Source: Riptortus pedestris
Lineage: Eukaryota; Arthropoda; Insecta; Hemiptera; Alydidae
Assembly (NCBI GenBank): GCA_019009955.1
Contig: CM032232.1
Span: 72,036,501-72,100,500 of the forward strand
Direction: 5' to 3'
DNA length: 64,000 bases
Positions 1-12,615 of this stretch are shown piece by piece. Position 1 is the stretch's first letter. Each line of letters begins with the position of its first letter. The notes beneath the pieces were generated by a model. The model saw only the letters and a program-made list of their open reading frames with translations, was not told where the DNA came from and did no database searches. A program made the position numbers and the translations under genes.

Positions 1-3000
1 TTTCACTTATTGACTGCTGAATAAAGCCTGTAGTTCTAATATGGCTAGTCAACATTTTCATAATAGCATCAGTTTCTTATGGACTTTTTCAAACAATTGT
101 TGATAAATCTTTGTTACATTTTTTATAAATGACATAAAAAAATATGAAAGTAAAAATTATAGTTATAGTAATACTTAGTTTAAAACTATACCTGATCTTG
201 TTTTGTAAAGCAAAAAGTTAATTTGACATTTATATAACCCTTATTTTGCATGTTTTGATGTTTCATCATTGTCACTAGCTTACAAAACCCATCAGTACTA
301 TTACTGAACATTTTTATCTAAATGATTTATAAAAAAGGCTTCTGTTTTGAAATTGCTTTATATATATCAAAATACATTAAATTATTCCAATTGAAAATTG
401 ATAAATATAACAAACTACAATAAAATTATTATATATTAATTTGGTCATTTCAGTTAGTAAATTAAAATGTTGAAAACAATCATCTTTAATTCATATTTTT
501 TAATGATAAAATATCAATCCTAAATTGCATTTTTTTTAATTTGTAGAAGTGGTTGTACTTTATTCTGGAGTTGTACTCTCACAGTGTTTGGGAAACTTGC
601 TTAATATGAGAGAATGAGTTAGATGAAGGAACGAGAGAGCATTCTTATCTCCATTTTGAAAACTTTTTTTCTCCTTTTTTTATGTTAGTGCTAGCTATTT
701 TCTCTAGGGGTGAATGTTTAATTCTTTTGGTGACTTAGTTAATTTTTGTTGAAGAAGTCATTTTATTTGCACATTAGTGATTTTTGTGTGTTCTATAATA
801 AGCCCAGGTTTGCATTCTAAGCCAGCTAACCTACTACCTTCCAGCACAAATTTAAAGATGTTGTCATTTATACCATATTAATCCTTTTCATATTTTTTTA
901 ATTTCCATTTTATTACTCTATAGTTTCTTATAGTTCTCCATAAAATAAGATACACACCATCTATACGCTTCCAATTTTCACTATTCGCACAATCCCTTGG
1001 GCATAAATAAATAACGAAATGTGTTTAAAACTACTAATTAAATGGGCTGTGGTAGAAGATTAAATAATTAAAACAAAATTATATACTATTAATATATAAT
1101 TGTATATGTAATAGTGTTTTGGGTGATAATACAGAGTCGGATATTAGGTTTTAGCTTTTAGTCGTGCCATTTGGACCAGAAATCTTAAATAGATTGAACA
1201 AAATTGGGTGGATTTGTCACTTCATGCAGAATGCTCACATCATATAATTCTCCTGCCAGCACAGTTTTCACTGTCCTTATGTCGAAATGAGTTTATCAGT
1301 ATCGTTATTCCATTTGTTCTTGTTTGTTGTTAATCTCCTTAGAGTTATTAATGTGATTAAATTAAGGTCATTTTTTTCTCATAAATATCAATAGCCCATA
1401 TGGAGTTTTAACATCTCTTATTAAATGTTGCTTTTAATTAATAATCCTAAAAATCACTGCTCATTTTAGTCTTCTTTGTTGTAATATTTATATCTGAACC
1501 AAACACTCTCGAATTGCATAATATAACACCAAAAATTAAGTATCTATGTTACTATCATAAATATATACAAATACTATTATATTATATACCTTTAATACAG
1601 ATTATTATCTTGTCTTTCTATACGTATCAAATCTTAACATATTCATGTACTTTGTTTATTAGAAATGGAGATGTAGTTTTATATTTAGAAATTTCTTTTA
1701 TATGTATTCATATGTCTTATATGAGAAAGTATATGTAAAGAAAAGTATATTTGTGTTGTTAAATTGTGATGGAAGTGAAATTAACTTCCTACTGTTTTGG
1801 TATTTAATATTTATTAGCAATATATAACGGGTTAGTTAGTGATGGCTAGTTGTTTGTGTAGGTGGCTCAAGTTGGCTCTTGTCAGCTGCTCAAGCTTGGT
1901 TTTAAAAACTAGGAGGGTAGGAATGACAATAATATCTGCCTGAATATGTGGTATTTGAAGCCAGCTGAGCCCTTCTGCTCCCTCCGCTTTAGGCAATATA
2001 TGAGCTTACTATCATAATCAAAGAATTAACTTTGCATGATATTGGTCACTTAGACTATATTTATTGATATGAAAACAGATGCTTTACATGCCACTATTTA
2101 TAACTATGGGAACTTATATGTACCAACAGGTTAAGTGCCCATATATAAAATGGTATATGTGACTTATTTTTTACTTAGTACTTTTTTTAGATTATTATAC
2201 CATAATATATGTGTATATTGCTTATTTATTCACAAGGTACATCCCTCAGAGTTGGGTCGTATTCTACAGATTCTTTATTTTTTGTTGTGTGTAAATATTA
2301 TATAGAGGCTTTAGAAAATTAGTCTAGGCTTCTCATAAATTCAAGTACAAAATGCCATTTACAATTAGTCAAACTGAGTAGATGTTTTTAAGGTTGTGAA
2401 AGTCTGCTGAATGTAAAATGCAATAAGATATTTTGTTCATTTTTATTTAGAGATTGATAATAAGTGCAATATTTTTGTTATTTTTATTTATGAAATTTCT
2501 ATGTTTATTTATTATAAAAGATACATTTATTATAATACATAAGATAAAAGCCAAAGCATTGATGAAGGCACAATTAATGTTAATTTAGACTACGATTCAA
2601 CTCTATCCTTTTTTATTTATTTCTATTCTTCTCCTAATATTTTGAAATAAGTAGGTTGTGCAACAAATAAGACTTACATAGACATAGGTTAGTTCTTCTG
2701 GAAAAGAAAATCAGGTGTACCTAGTGTTCCTCTCAATTCTCTCTTGAAAAGTTATATGATATAATTGCCCCATATTACTTTTCCTTCTCACTCGTCCATG
2801 TATTAAAAGACAATCATTCCATTACTATTATTTTTGTACTGCAGTTCCTTTTCAGAAGTGCACCTTATTTTCTTCCCTCCAGTTGACTCTAAAAATATAA
2901 TGAGAATGTAAATCTGGCAAAAAATTTATTTCATAAAAAAATAAATGCTGATGAATTATATGTATAGAACAACGAAACATATCTCTTTTATTTGTTTCAT

Positions 3001-4350
3001 TGTTTCCTCATTTGTTTCATTTCATTTTAATTATAAAAAATATATATATGTTTTTCTACTTTCATATTTTTGATGAATTTTTATAGATAAAGGGTTTATA
3101 TTGGCACTCTGCTAAAGTTATTCTAAAGTCATATTTAAAACACACTCACTCAAAAAAATTTAAAAAAGAAAAAAGAAAAAAAAAAGAAGTTATTGTCTCT
3201 CTTTCCACAATGTTATATTAAAGCACATCGCTTCATTGTGGTTTGACTTCAGTCACTTGATCCAATTGAGCTTTAAAGCCAGTCCATTTTTATAGTGAAG
3301 GAAAGACAAATAAAGCCTAATATTTATGCATAATTGTATTTATTCTTATATGAGAATTTTAATTATTTGATATTGTTTTAAGCAATATTTACAATATCTT
3401 ACTCATTAGGATCAAGTGTTTAATACCTAATTGTATTTTTATGAATATTATTTCATTGGATCTGTCTATTCTAATTAAAAATTATGCTCAAATTAGAAAA
3501 AAAAAGTTTTATGACACACTATTTTTGCAGTGTCTAAAATTTACCTAGGTATAAGAATTATGTTACTATGTACTCTCCTAATTTATTACTATAATTTCAC
3601 AACAATGAATATAAATATGTTATCTATTAACTACCTACTTATTTATTTTTTCTTAATACAGTATGATTTTGTTTTCTATATAACCACAAAGCTTTCATCA
3701 ATTATTACATAGTTAATTAAATTTATGTTATATATATTTAAGAATTTTATAAAATGAATTTATCTTGACAGATTTGTTATTGTTTACTTATCCAGTACCA
3801 ATGAAAGTTATAACTTTTTATAGTGTTACTTAATAAAAATATATGAAATCTAAAAAAAAAAAAAAAAAAAAAAAAGAAAATCATACTACTATTTATTAAT
3901 TATTATTTTAGTGCAATCTTATTTATTATTAAAGTGACCTTTCTGTAAAAGCATTTGATTAATTATTTAAAAATAAATATTAATTGGCTGTTTTATTTCT
4001 TAATTTGTCTAACTACTTTAAAATCCTCATAAGACCCTGGCACAATATATTGAGCAGCCTGCAGTGTTAGTTCATTCAAACTGATCTATTCACTGCAGTC
4101 TGTCCTCTTTTATAGCATAGATGTGAGATTTGCTATATAATTCTCCTATTTTGTTTCGGATACTCTGAGAATCATTTGCTAGTTCCATCAAAAATATTCC
4201 TCAGATCCTTTGTTACCCCTAACTGTTAGAGGTATTTTGTGCTTCCGTATTTATTTTAACCATTGGTTCTTGTGGCGAAGTGGGTAATTTCAACTGTTTT
4301 TTACTTGTAAAACTGTATGATCTATTTATTTTTGATGATATAACTTTTTT
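1..4350. other. AT-rich non-coding stretch without recognised gene
   Basis: No exon chain or recognisable protein segment is seen on either strand. The longest open frames (near 1514-1738 and 3530-3712) are low-complexity, rich in Ile, Leu, Tyr and Phe, and have no family signature. A poly-A run lies at about 3853-3875. The stretch could be intergenic DNA or part of a long intron of a gene outside the window. Confidence 0.6.
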
Positions 4351-4354
4351 TTTG

Positions 4355-4420
4355 TTTATTATTATTTACATCCACTTTATTGCTACTATGGTTAATCGGG
4401 ACAGGTTATCTAGAAGCTTA
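4355..4420 (-). repeat. SINE 3'-end fragment
   Basis: This short stretch resembles the end of the tRNA-derived SINE seen fully at 36541-36775: a run of short T-rich repeats, then a segment like 'ctatggttaatcgggacagg'. It abuts the truncated end of the LTR element that follows. It is too short to classify alone. Confidence 0.3.
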
Positions 4421-5297
4421 CTAGAATTCTTGTCTGACTTACGCTAAGATTTTCTCCCTGTTACTTTTAGAAGCTTCCTGTAATTCTTGTCTGACTTCCG
4501 CTAATATTTTCTCACTGTTACTCTTAGAAGCTTCTAAGAGCGGCTAAAATTGCAATAAGTCCAAATTGCTACTTGAGATAGGATTACGTTTTTGGAATTC
4601 ATCTGTCAACCGCCTTTGTAATTCAGCCTTATTGTTGTTGGCAGATCCAGTTTAGGCATCTCCTTTTTCAGTTGTTCAACTTTTAGTTCTTCAAACTTCA
4701 TTTTTATTGATTTTAATTTTGTAATCCCACTTCTGACACCAGTTGTTACGTTTTCTATTACAAAACCAGTAATAAACGTTGTCAATAAGAGTTCTTTTGG
4801 ATTGCAAAATTAAATACTCACAAGTTTCACAGTTTTTATCACTGCACAATTTATTTCACAATGCACAATACACTTGGTAATTATTCTTAATTACTACTCA
4901 CAGTATACACTGATAGCGTCACTGTTCTTCAGATTACTCAGTCCAATAATTCACTCACGGTCTCTGAAGTACACCAAAAGACGGCACTAAACTGTTACTT
5001 ATAGTCACGGCACAACACTGTTCTTCTTATAAAAACACTTTACCGCACTGCACTAAGTCGCACTGTAACACCAAACGCACATATAGCACTTGAGAAGGAA
5101 ACTGACTCGCTCGCGGCTGGCCGGTTCTTTATATAGGTCGTCGGCATACATCAAAGGGGAATTAGCTGGGCCCTTCGACGTCTGGACTGGACGGGTCTAG
5201 TAGGGGCTAGACCCTCTGTAGGCTTCTTTGATCTATCTCGCACTTCCCAAATACGCGACTCTCTGTAGGATTATTCATGTATTTAATTTTCACAACA
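4420..5297 (-). mobile_element. LTR retrotransposon fragment: one LTR, primer-binding region and broken gag start
   Basis: On the minus strand, 5297-4745 looks like a 553-bp LTR. Its ends are the inverted TGTT...AACA and a TATA-type box lies near 5130. Next comes a putative tRNA primer-binding segment (TGGTGTCAGAAGTGGGA, about 4744-4725). Then comes an open frame beginning near 4700 whose first residues, MKFEELKVEQLKKEMPKLDL, resemble the SAP-like start of some Ty3/gypsy Gag proteins. The frame is broken within about 40 residues. Further on it carries a duplicated coiled-coil repeat (two ~60-bp copies of a segment with SNSEKILAEVRQEL). No pol is attached. It is inferred to be a truncated Ty3/gypsy-type element; a link to the fragment at 32.4-34.1 kb is possible but not shown. 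Confidence 0.6.
4745..5297 (-). repeat. Long terminal repeat (5' LTR of the minus-strand element)
   Basis: Its ends are TGTTACG and TTTTCACAACA on the plus strand, so it has TG...CA termini with four inverted bases. It is more GC-rich than its surroundings and includes a TATATAA-like promoter box. No second copy was found by eye in the window, so the 3' LTR is probably lost. Confidence 0.55.
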
Positions 5298-5796
5298 ATA
5301 TGATGAAAATTTATAAACATTTGATCGATTCAAGGGGGGTGAGGGTCAACAAAATTTAAACATCTTAGTTTGGGGCACTTAACTTAATGGACCAGATTTG
5401 ACACACCCTAGAATATCACAATGTGAAGGACAGAGGAGCCCTGCAATTGACATCAGGGGGATTCTGGAGTTTCCTGAAGGTGTGGGAATGATGGTAGCAG
5501 TGATGATGGATGATGACTTGGAAGGGTATATGTTTGACCATGATAACGATCAATGAATTTTATTTGAGGATCATAGTTAACCCTTTGACTACTCTGTGAA
5601 TGAGGGGGGGGGGTAACACTAGGCAGCTCAAAGTCAGGAGTAGCAGCAATCCAACAAATGCTACTAATCTGAGGGGCTGCCTTCCTCCCCTTTCACTTGC
5701 TCTTCCTTTATCATTCATTAACATATATTGCTATAACAAAGCAAATTAATTGTGGTTCGGGTAGTTCCTATTTGAAATGTGAACATTTATTGAAAA

Positions 5797-6665
5797 CTAG
5801 CTAAGGTACCCTGCTTCGCCCAGGAAATCATTTGAAGCTGAATGATTATGGTATTTTTTTTTGGGCGGGGGCCTTACTTTGTACAATATTTTTACACTTT
5901 CCTGTCTCAATGCTTAGGATGTACACCCCCGAGTTCGGCGTGCTGGGGATAAGTTAATAATAAAAGTATTTGTTATGAACTTAATTCTACAAAATACACA
6001 ATATTTTTATAACCCGTTTCACATGTATCTTTTTTTATATATAACAAATCATAGATTATCATATTATTATAGTCAAAAATACGGAGTTTCGTTGATTTCG
6101 ATTTAGTTTTTTGAGTCCCATAACATTGTTGACCCCTCCTATAGTTTTTTGTGTATACATCATTTATACTTCGTTATACGGAAAAAGTGCATATTTCAAA
6201 AGTTACTTTAAATAACAAAATAAACAACTTTTGTTATGTGCATAGTTACCGAAAAACCAATAGGAAGCGAAATATCGCGATTTTTAATTTAAGACCTCCC
6301 TTACAATCCCACTCCTGTTCGTACCTCCAAATGTTAATATAGCTTATAATCAGGGACGTGTTAATGCCAAATCACATACGGAGTTTCGTTTAATTCGGTT
6401 GAGTATTTGTGCCATATAAAATAGTTGACTCCCACTATTGTTTTTAGCGTATAACTCATTTATACTTCGGTATACGACAAAAGGATATATAACAAAAATT
6501 ACTCTAAATAACAAAATAAACAACTTCTGTTATGAGCATATTTGAGGAAAAACCAATAGGAGACGAAATATCGCTATTTTAATTTCAGGCCTCCCTTATA
6601 ACCCCCACTCCTGTTCGTTTCAAGAATATTAATATAGCCAGAAACCTAACCTGTTTTAGTAGTAA
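5797..6665 (-). mobile_element. Helitron-like non-autonomous element, 5' truncated
   Basis: Read on the minus strand, the element ends in a GC-rich hairpin region followed by CTAG next to a T (5796), the Helitron 3' arrangement. Inside are two copies of the ~300-bp unit that recurs at 8.1-9.2 and 19.3-20.6 kb. Each unit carries the 'aggaaacgaaat'-type block and a 'cctcccttataaccccc' block. The 5' end is not clear and fades near 6665. There is no Rep/helicase coding sequence. Confidence 0.5.
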
Positions 6666-6844
6666 TATACATACTAACGGATGAAATGAGATCGGCTAAA
6701 TTCAGTTCTATTCGTTTCCGTCGAAAGCTAGTTCGGCCGTTTCCGTAACTCTTCAGCTCTCGTATGGAGTATACTCACTCGTATTGTATAACTTCACGTG
6801 GGAAATCTGCTTAGTTTACGCAGCCCCTGCGTGACGGACTTTTC
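6650..6844 (+). mobile_element. 3' end of HINE/DINE-1-like repeat
   Basis: It contains the family's 3' block: the subterminal repeat GGGAAATCTGCT, then the hairpin ACGCAGCCCCTGCGT, then GACGGACTTTT ending at 6844. The upstream part (6690-6790) matches the corresponding part of the reverse copy at 7930-8010. The body seems displaced by the Helitron-like insertion just upstream. Confidence 0.55.
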
Positions 6845-6894
6845 CGAGTAAAGGAGTAAAATTGCCATTGATGACATCACACTACGTATTTCCG

Positions 6895-7060
6895 TTTACC
6901 CCACAAAGTAAGAGTTCAATGGGGACAGTGTTTTAAAGTGTTAAAAAAGATAAAGTAAGAAAAACAAAACTCCCACCCTCGGTGTTAGAAAAACAAGATG
7001 GCCGCCGTCATCATCGTGCGCCATCAAGGGGGGGGGACTAAAATGCACTTTCACCATATA
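6895..7060. repeat. Poly-G/poly-C-tract MITE-like fragment
   Basis: It resembles one end of the foldback element at 25640-25925. Both share a 'gataaagt...agaaaaac' block, a 'gatggccgc' block, a 'gtgcgcca' block, a G-run and the end 'gcactttcacca'. The other inverted end is not evident here. Confidence 0.4.
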
Positions 7061-7070
7061 TATATATATA

Positions 7071-7111
<41 letters not shown>

Positions 7112-7830
7112 GTATTTACCAGTTAACACTAGCTGTCGCAATTTTTGTTTGATCGTTACCAAACGCGATATATGACTTTTTCTTAAACTAAATATCAAGT
7201 CGTTAGAGACTGAAATCAGACCGGGGGGGGGGGTGGAGGATGGTTAGATAGAGGGGGATATTTCGATAATTTTTATACTTATATACACATAAATACCTTC
7301 GTTATTATGAGTCCGATCGAAAATTTGTATAGAACCAATCTTATTGCAAATTTAAGTAGCCATAAATATTGTCATAAGTACTTTTTCTCTATCATAAATA
7401 TTAAACAGGATATTTTGATTTTTTAGTTTTCAGTAACCCCCACTGCTAATCACCCCGTAATAACAACAAGATATTATATCATGAAACACTTTATTCCAAG
7501 CTTAAATATCAAATGCTGTTCTCATTGAACTTTTAATTTGTGGGATAAATGCAAATATATTTTGTGATGATGTCATCATTAAAGATTTCATAAAGGTTGT
7601 TAACTCAAAAATGTTTATTTGGTCTGTACTATACAATTGTCCTTCTATTCATTTTTTGTAACTTAAATATTAAGGGAGTTATTTGTACTTTCTTGTTTTC
7701 AGCTTCAAATTCGGCATTTCAGTAAATTCCTTCACATCGTGATCATCTTCATATAAGATTTGAAATAGTTCAATTTGTATTTATTTACGGTTTGCCCAAG
7801 GCCAAAACTTTTATTAAATATAGTGTAATA
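7061..7830 (+). mobile_element. HINE/DINE-1-like repeat body with (TA)n/(TG)n microsatellite
   Basis: The microsatellite at about 7059-7110 is followed by the conserved core: a block on Asn/Thr-like text 'gttaccaaacgcgatat', a G-run, then 'gtatagaaccaatcttattg' and 'gtaacccccact'. The same order is seen at 26.9, 37.5 and 53.5 kb. The 3' hairpin end is not joined to this copy. Confidence 0.45.
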
Positions 7831-8129
7831 ATTATACAGGTGTAATAGAGGATATTGATGTTTTAAATTTGATATAGTAGTGATCGATTTTAAACATGAA
7901 AAAGTCCGTCACGCAGGGGCTGCGTAAACTAAGCAGATTTCCCACGTGAAGTTATACAATAGAGAAATCCCCATACGAAAGACGAACATTTATGGCAAAG
8001 GGGTGAACTAGCTTTTGGAGGGAAATTCCGTCATATGTTATCGGCCCAAATTTAATAAAAATGCCAATATCTCGGTTAATATTCAAGATAGAGAATAAAT
8101 GTATAGAACAATATTTATAGTAAATTTAA

Positions 8130-9223
8130 TCTATATATATATATATATAAAATTGTAACCTCTGTCTGTACATTGATTTTTTTCGCGAAATTTCACGATA
8201 ACTTTTCGTTTCACATGTCATAGACACCATATCTGCATTTTGTTTCTTTCGTGTATGTTTGTTTGTTTGTTACCTTTTCACGCATAAACGGCTGAACCGA
8301 ATTTTATGAAACTTGGTATGTATATTACTACTAACCCAACTTAGACTTTAGGCTATATTAATTTTCTCTGAGACGAACAGGAGTGGGGGTTATAAGGGAA
8401 GCCTGAAATTAAAAATATCGATATTTCGTTTTCTATTGGTTTTTCGGCAAATATGCACATAACAAAAGTTGTTTATTTTGTTATTTAGAGTAACTTTTGT
8501 TATATACACTTTTGTCGTATACCGAAGTTTAAATGCGTTATACGCTAATAATTATAGCGGGAGTCAACAATATTATTTGCCAAAAAAGACTCAACCGAAC
8601 TAAATAAAACTCGGTATGTGTATTAGCAGTGAGGCCTTCATTATAATAAGCCATACCAACATTTCTATGTACGGGCAGGAGTGGGGGTTATAAGGGAAGC
8701 CTGAAATTAAAAATAGCGATATTTCGTTTCCCATTGGGTTTTCCGCAAATATAAACATATTAAAAGTTGTTTATTTTGTTATTTGGAGTAACTTTTGTTA
8801 TATACACTTTTGTCGTATACCTAAGTATAAATGAGTTATACGTTAAAACTTTAGCGGGCACGGCTAACGGCTGAACCGAACTTAACAAAACTCGGTATGT
8901 CAATTAGCATTAATTCTTCCATGATTATAAGTTATATTAAAATTTTTAGGTTCGAACGGGAGGGGGGTTATAAGGGAGGCCTGAAATAAAAATTCACCAT
9001 ATTTACATGGATAAGAAACGGGAAATATAAAAATATCAAAGACTGTGAAGAATTATCGAACAAAGAATTCTATTATTAGCAAATCACCGGCAACGACGGG
9101 TATCAATCCTAAACACTGGGACGGGTAAATGTCAAAATATTATGCAATGTAAAGCCTGCTAAAAAATACCATCACCATTCAGCCTCAAATGAATTCCCGG
9201 GCGAAGCCGGGTATCTGAGCTAG
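8130..9223 (+). mobile_element. Complete non-autonomous Helitron-like element (1094 bp)
   Basis: The element starts TCTATATATATATA at 8130. It ends with the hairpin CCCGGGCGAAGCCGGG, then TATCTGAG and CTAG at 9223. The flanking host bases are A (8129) and T (9224). These are the three classical Helitron marks: 5' TC, a 3' hairpin followed by CTRR, and insertion between A and T. The interior contains about three tandem ~300-bp units. The uninterrupted host sequence is visible at 37610-37640, supporting a simple insertion. No protein is encoded. Confidence 0.7.
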
Positions 9224-9435
9224 TTTACAATAAGATTAGTTCTATATACTTTTGTGATCCAACGTATGGTAACGGAGATATTTCGAATTTTCGAAAATCC
9301 CCCCTCTAGACCCCCCCCCTCCCACTAGTCCGATTTCAGCCATTAACGAACTTGATCTGTCTTTTTGCATAAAACGTTTAAATATCGAGTTTGGTAACGA
9401 TCAAATAAAAATTGCGACCGCTAGAGCGTTAACAG

Positions 9436-9438
<3 letters not shown>

Positions 9439-9504
<66 letters not shown>
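9439..9504. repeat. (TA)n microsatellite inside the HINE-like element
   Basis: An uninterrupted TA dinucleotide tract of about 33 units lies at the family's usual microsatellite position, just inside the conserved 5' block. Confidence 0.95.
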
Positions 9505-9509
<5 letters not shown>

Positions 9510-10076
9510 AAACGGACCTCATTTTCGTCATCACCTGGGTAGGATCGATGGACATTTCAAGAAAATTTCCGAAAATCGCGTTATGAGTACGACCTCAATA
9601 GCTGATTTCCCTCAAGGGAAATCTGCTAAAAGAAAACAACGAACCTAAAATTGGAATTAATATCTGTACATCATGGATGGGCCCTCTAGACGACAGTACT
9701 CCAACAGTTTAGGGAAGATGGGATTTACTCTGTACAAATCTCCAATGTAATAAGTTCAATTAATATCTGTACACATTGCTGTGGTGTCTGGTTTATTTTA
9801 TCCACCCCCCCCCCCTCGCTTTTTTATGCGAAATGCATACTGGCCAATTTCTGTTCAAACTTTAATGGTTTTCAAATTTAAAACATTAGTTAATATTGAT
9901 TAACTGCTTACAGTTAAGAGAGTCGTTAATTTGAAGACCTTTAAAACATTTGTAATAAATGGATTGAATTATGTTGGTAGCGCGAAAATTCCTAAAGAGA
10001 TTGTTCCTGTGTCTGTCCTGGAAACTAAAATTGTTACTTTTTTTTCATTTTCGCAGTATATCAAATTTCTAATAAA

Positions 10077-11694
10077 ATGAGTGATTACACAAAAATGATT
10101 GAGCACATTAGACTTAGTGAAATGAGAGTTGCTTCTTTGTCTAAGGAAATAAAAGATTGTAGGTACTTCTATTTGAAAAATCCCTTGACTTGAGGAAAGG
10201 TGTACTGCCTCCTTACACAAGCTAACTATCCCTCAATTTAATTTTATTTTGTAATATAAGTTATTAGTAGAAACTATTTTCATTATAGGCGAAGTAGAAA
10301 TAAAGAAATTAGATGATGAAAAGGAAGTAATGAAAGAAAAGGAACGACAATTAAAAGATGAATTAGAGTATAAAAGGAAAATAGTCAATGAGAAAGAATG
10401 GGAACTACAAAGTTTTATAAGGACAGAGAGTGTCTGGAAAGCAATGCTTGAGGAAAAACAAGCTACTCTAGTTTCAAAAATAGAAGAGCTAGTAAATACA
10501 CTATTTTTTTTTGTTTGTGTTCTTGCACTTTAATGTTTCTATTCCTTTTAAAAATGTATGGATTCAACAATTTGGATAGGATTCCTCAGTTTATGTGAAT
10601 CAAATTTTTGTGTCATGAAATTATGCAGGCAATGAAGGACTGGGACCTGCCAAACAGCTTTGATAGGAGTTCTGGTGGCCAGCTTGACACATTCTTTTCT
10701 TCTTTTGTGGTGTGGTGGTATTGCAGGCACAAAGATCACTGCTGCTTCATTGCATGAAGTGCAACCTCTAAGTCCAACTAGTGCAGACTAAAAAACTGTA
10801 ATGTGCAATAACTTTCCTTGAACCGGGCATTTCAAATATATCAGTACAGAGCTTTTACCGATAGCACCACAACGTCTGTTTTTCTCAAGTCCTTTATTCT
10901 TAGAAATGTTATTACTGATCCTTGTTGCAATACATAGACAAGCAGAACACTGGGGCACAAGACTTCTTTGATACGAGGGCCAGGTTCAAGGTGGCAAACT
11001 AGATTTTATTGAGCTGATATGGTTAAAGGCTCCAAGTTTGGGTAACTTTCATTCTTCCACTGCCTCCTCACCATCAAGAGATAGTTGAAAAGGTCGTTAA
11101 TGCCACAAAACCCCAGGGTACATTTTGTGACCAAATCTCCCACCGCCTCTTCAAAGCTGTGTGCCAACAAGCTTTACTCTTCATAGCTTGTAGGACCAAC
11201 AATTAAAATTTACAAATAAGCTTTAGATCGGTTAGACAATAATTTATTTTTAACTTTTACTCATAGGCAGAAATGCAGCAAAAGGTTTGGCACACTCGAC
11301 AAAAGTTTTATGGATGTACCCAAGAGTTTATAATAAATAATGATTTTTTCAGAGAGGGTAATCTAAATATACAAATGCTTATTGAAAAACAAGAAGGTAA
11401 TAGTCAATAAATCTTTTCTTAAAGATCATTTTAATAATTTATTATCAAGTAATAAGAAATTTCTAATAAATCTACTAATAAGTTTTCTTCCATTAGAAAA
11501 ACAGGGGTTAGTGGATAGTGTTGAAGAACTTGAAATATGTGTTACTACTGTTGAAAAAGAGCATAATGAACTTAAAGCTAAATGGGATTTAATGCAACAT
11601 CTCGAGAAAGACAGAGAAAATCTTATTGACTATGAACAGAGTCCTGATGTGCTGAGGTATTGTAAACATTTAATCCTTAACTGATGCCATTTTA

Positions 11695-11746
<52 letters not shown>

Positions 11747-12579
11747 TACATGCATGCGTGTCTGTGTGTGTATAATTAGATATTATGGATTTAAGATGTG
11801 GGTTTTTACAAAAATTACACTAGACTACTATTCAAAAGTGTCAACATCAAACCTGAGGATTGCACAATACATTTTATTTAACTGTGCACTTTCCAGATTT
11901 CAAGGTTGGGCGCGTATCTGTACCCTGACAACTAAACTTTGTAAGACAGAGTAGCTACTTGAAGAACGAAAGAAGTAGCTATCTTTGGTCTGGCTTGGCA
12001 CCGTAAATATTTAGGAATATTGTATACGTATATATACAAGTGCATTTCAAAAATACCTTAATACTGACATTTAAAAATAACACCAAAAATCTATATAAAA
12101 CAGTTAAAACGAACATAATCCAAGAATGTTAATAACACTGGTTCAAGACTGAAAATAAACTGATACACATTAAAACAACAATAAAGGCAAGGAATGATAA
12201 ACATCAAGCAGTTCATAGACAGAAACGAAGATAGCAGCTCATTCAGAGAAAATAAAGACATCCCTACATGCAATGAAATCTTTACAATAAGACACACAGC
12301 AACAGACTATATAGGCAAAAAGTTTTAGGTTCCACATGACTAACTTGCTGACAGTAGACCAACTAAACATTCGTTTAATACTTCTAATTCTTTCATTTAT
12401 AGCTTTGTACCTATGGAAATAAATTTCAGGACATTCACCAATAATTCAAAATTACCACATACAAATTTGTAATGCTTTCTTTAACATATATAAGCTTTTA
12501 TAATTCCAGTGTGGCCTCTGATTTTGAGTGCCATTTTATTTTCAACATTTTTTTTTCATTTAATGTTCTGTGTATTTTA

Positions 12580-12615
<36 letters not shown>

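Larger units (their letters stand above)
7899..9631 (-). mobile_element. Complete HINE/DINE-1-like element, split by a Helitron-like insertion
   Basis: On the minus strand it starts at 9631 with AGCAGATTTCCC and an immediate inverted partner (GGGAAATCAGCT), then a conserved 5' block and a (TA)n tract at 9439-9504. The core follows. It ends near 7899 with GGGAAATCTGCT, the hairpin ACGCAGCCCCTGCGT and GACGGACTTTT. The core is interrupted at 8130-9223. It has no coding capacity. The family assignment rests on structure, not on a database match. Confidence 0.6.

Noticed and set aside
1514..1738. Short open frames in AT-rich DNA at the two ends of the window
   Set aside because: Low complexity, no splice-compatible neighbours and no family signature.
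10548..11220. Possible transposon in intron 2 of the coiled-coil gene
   Set aside because: The block is less AT-rich than its surroundings and may be an old insertion, but no TIR, target duplication or protein motif could be seen.
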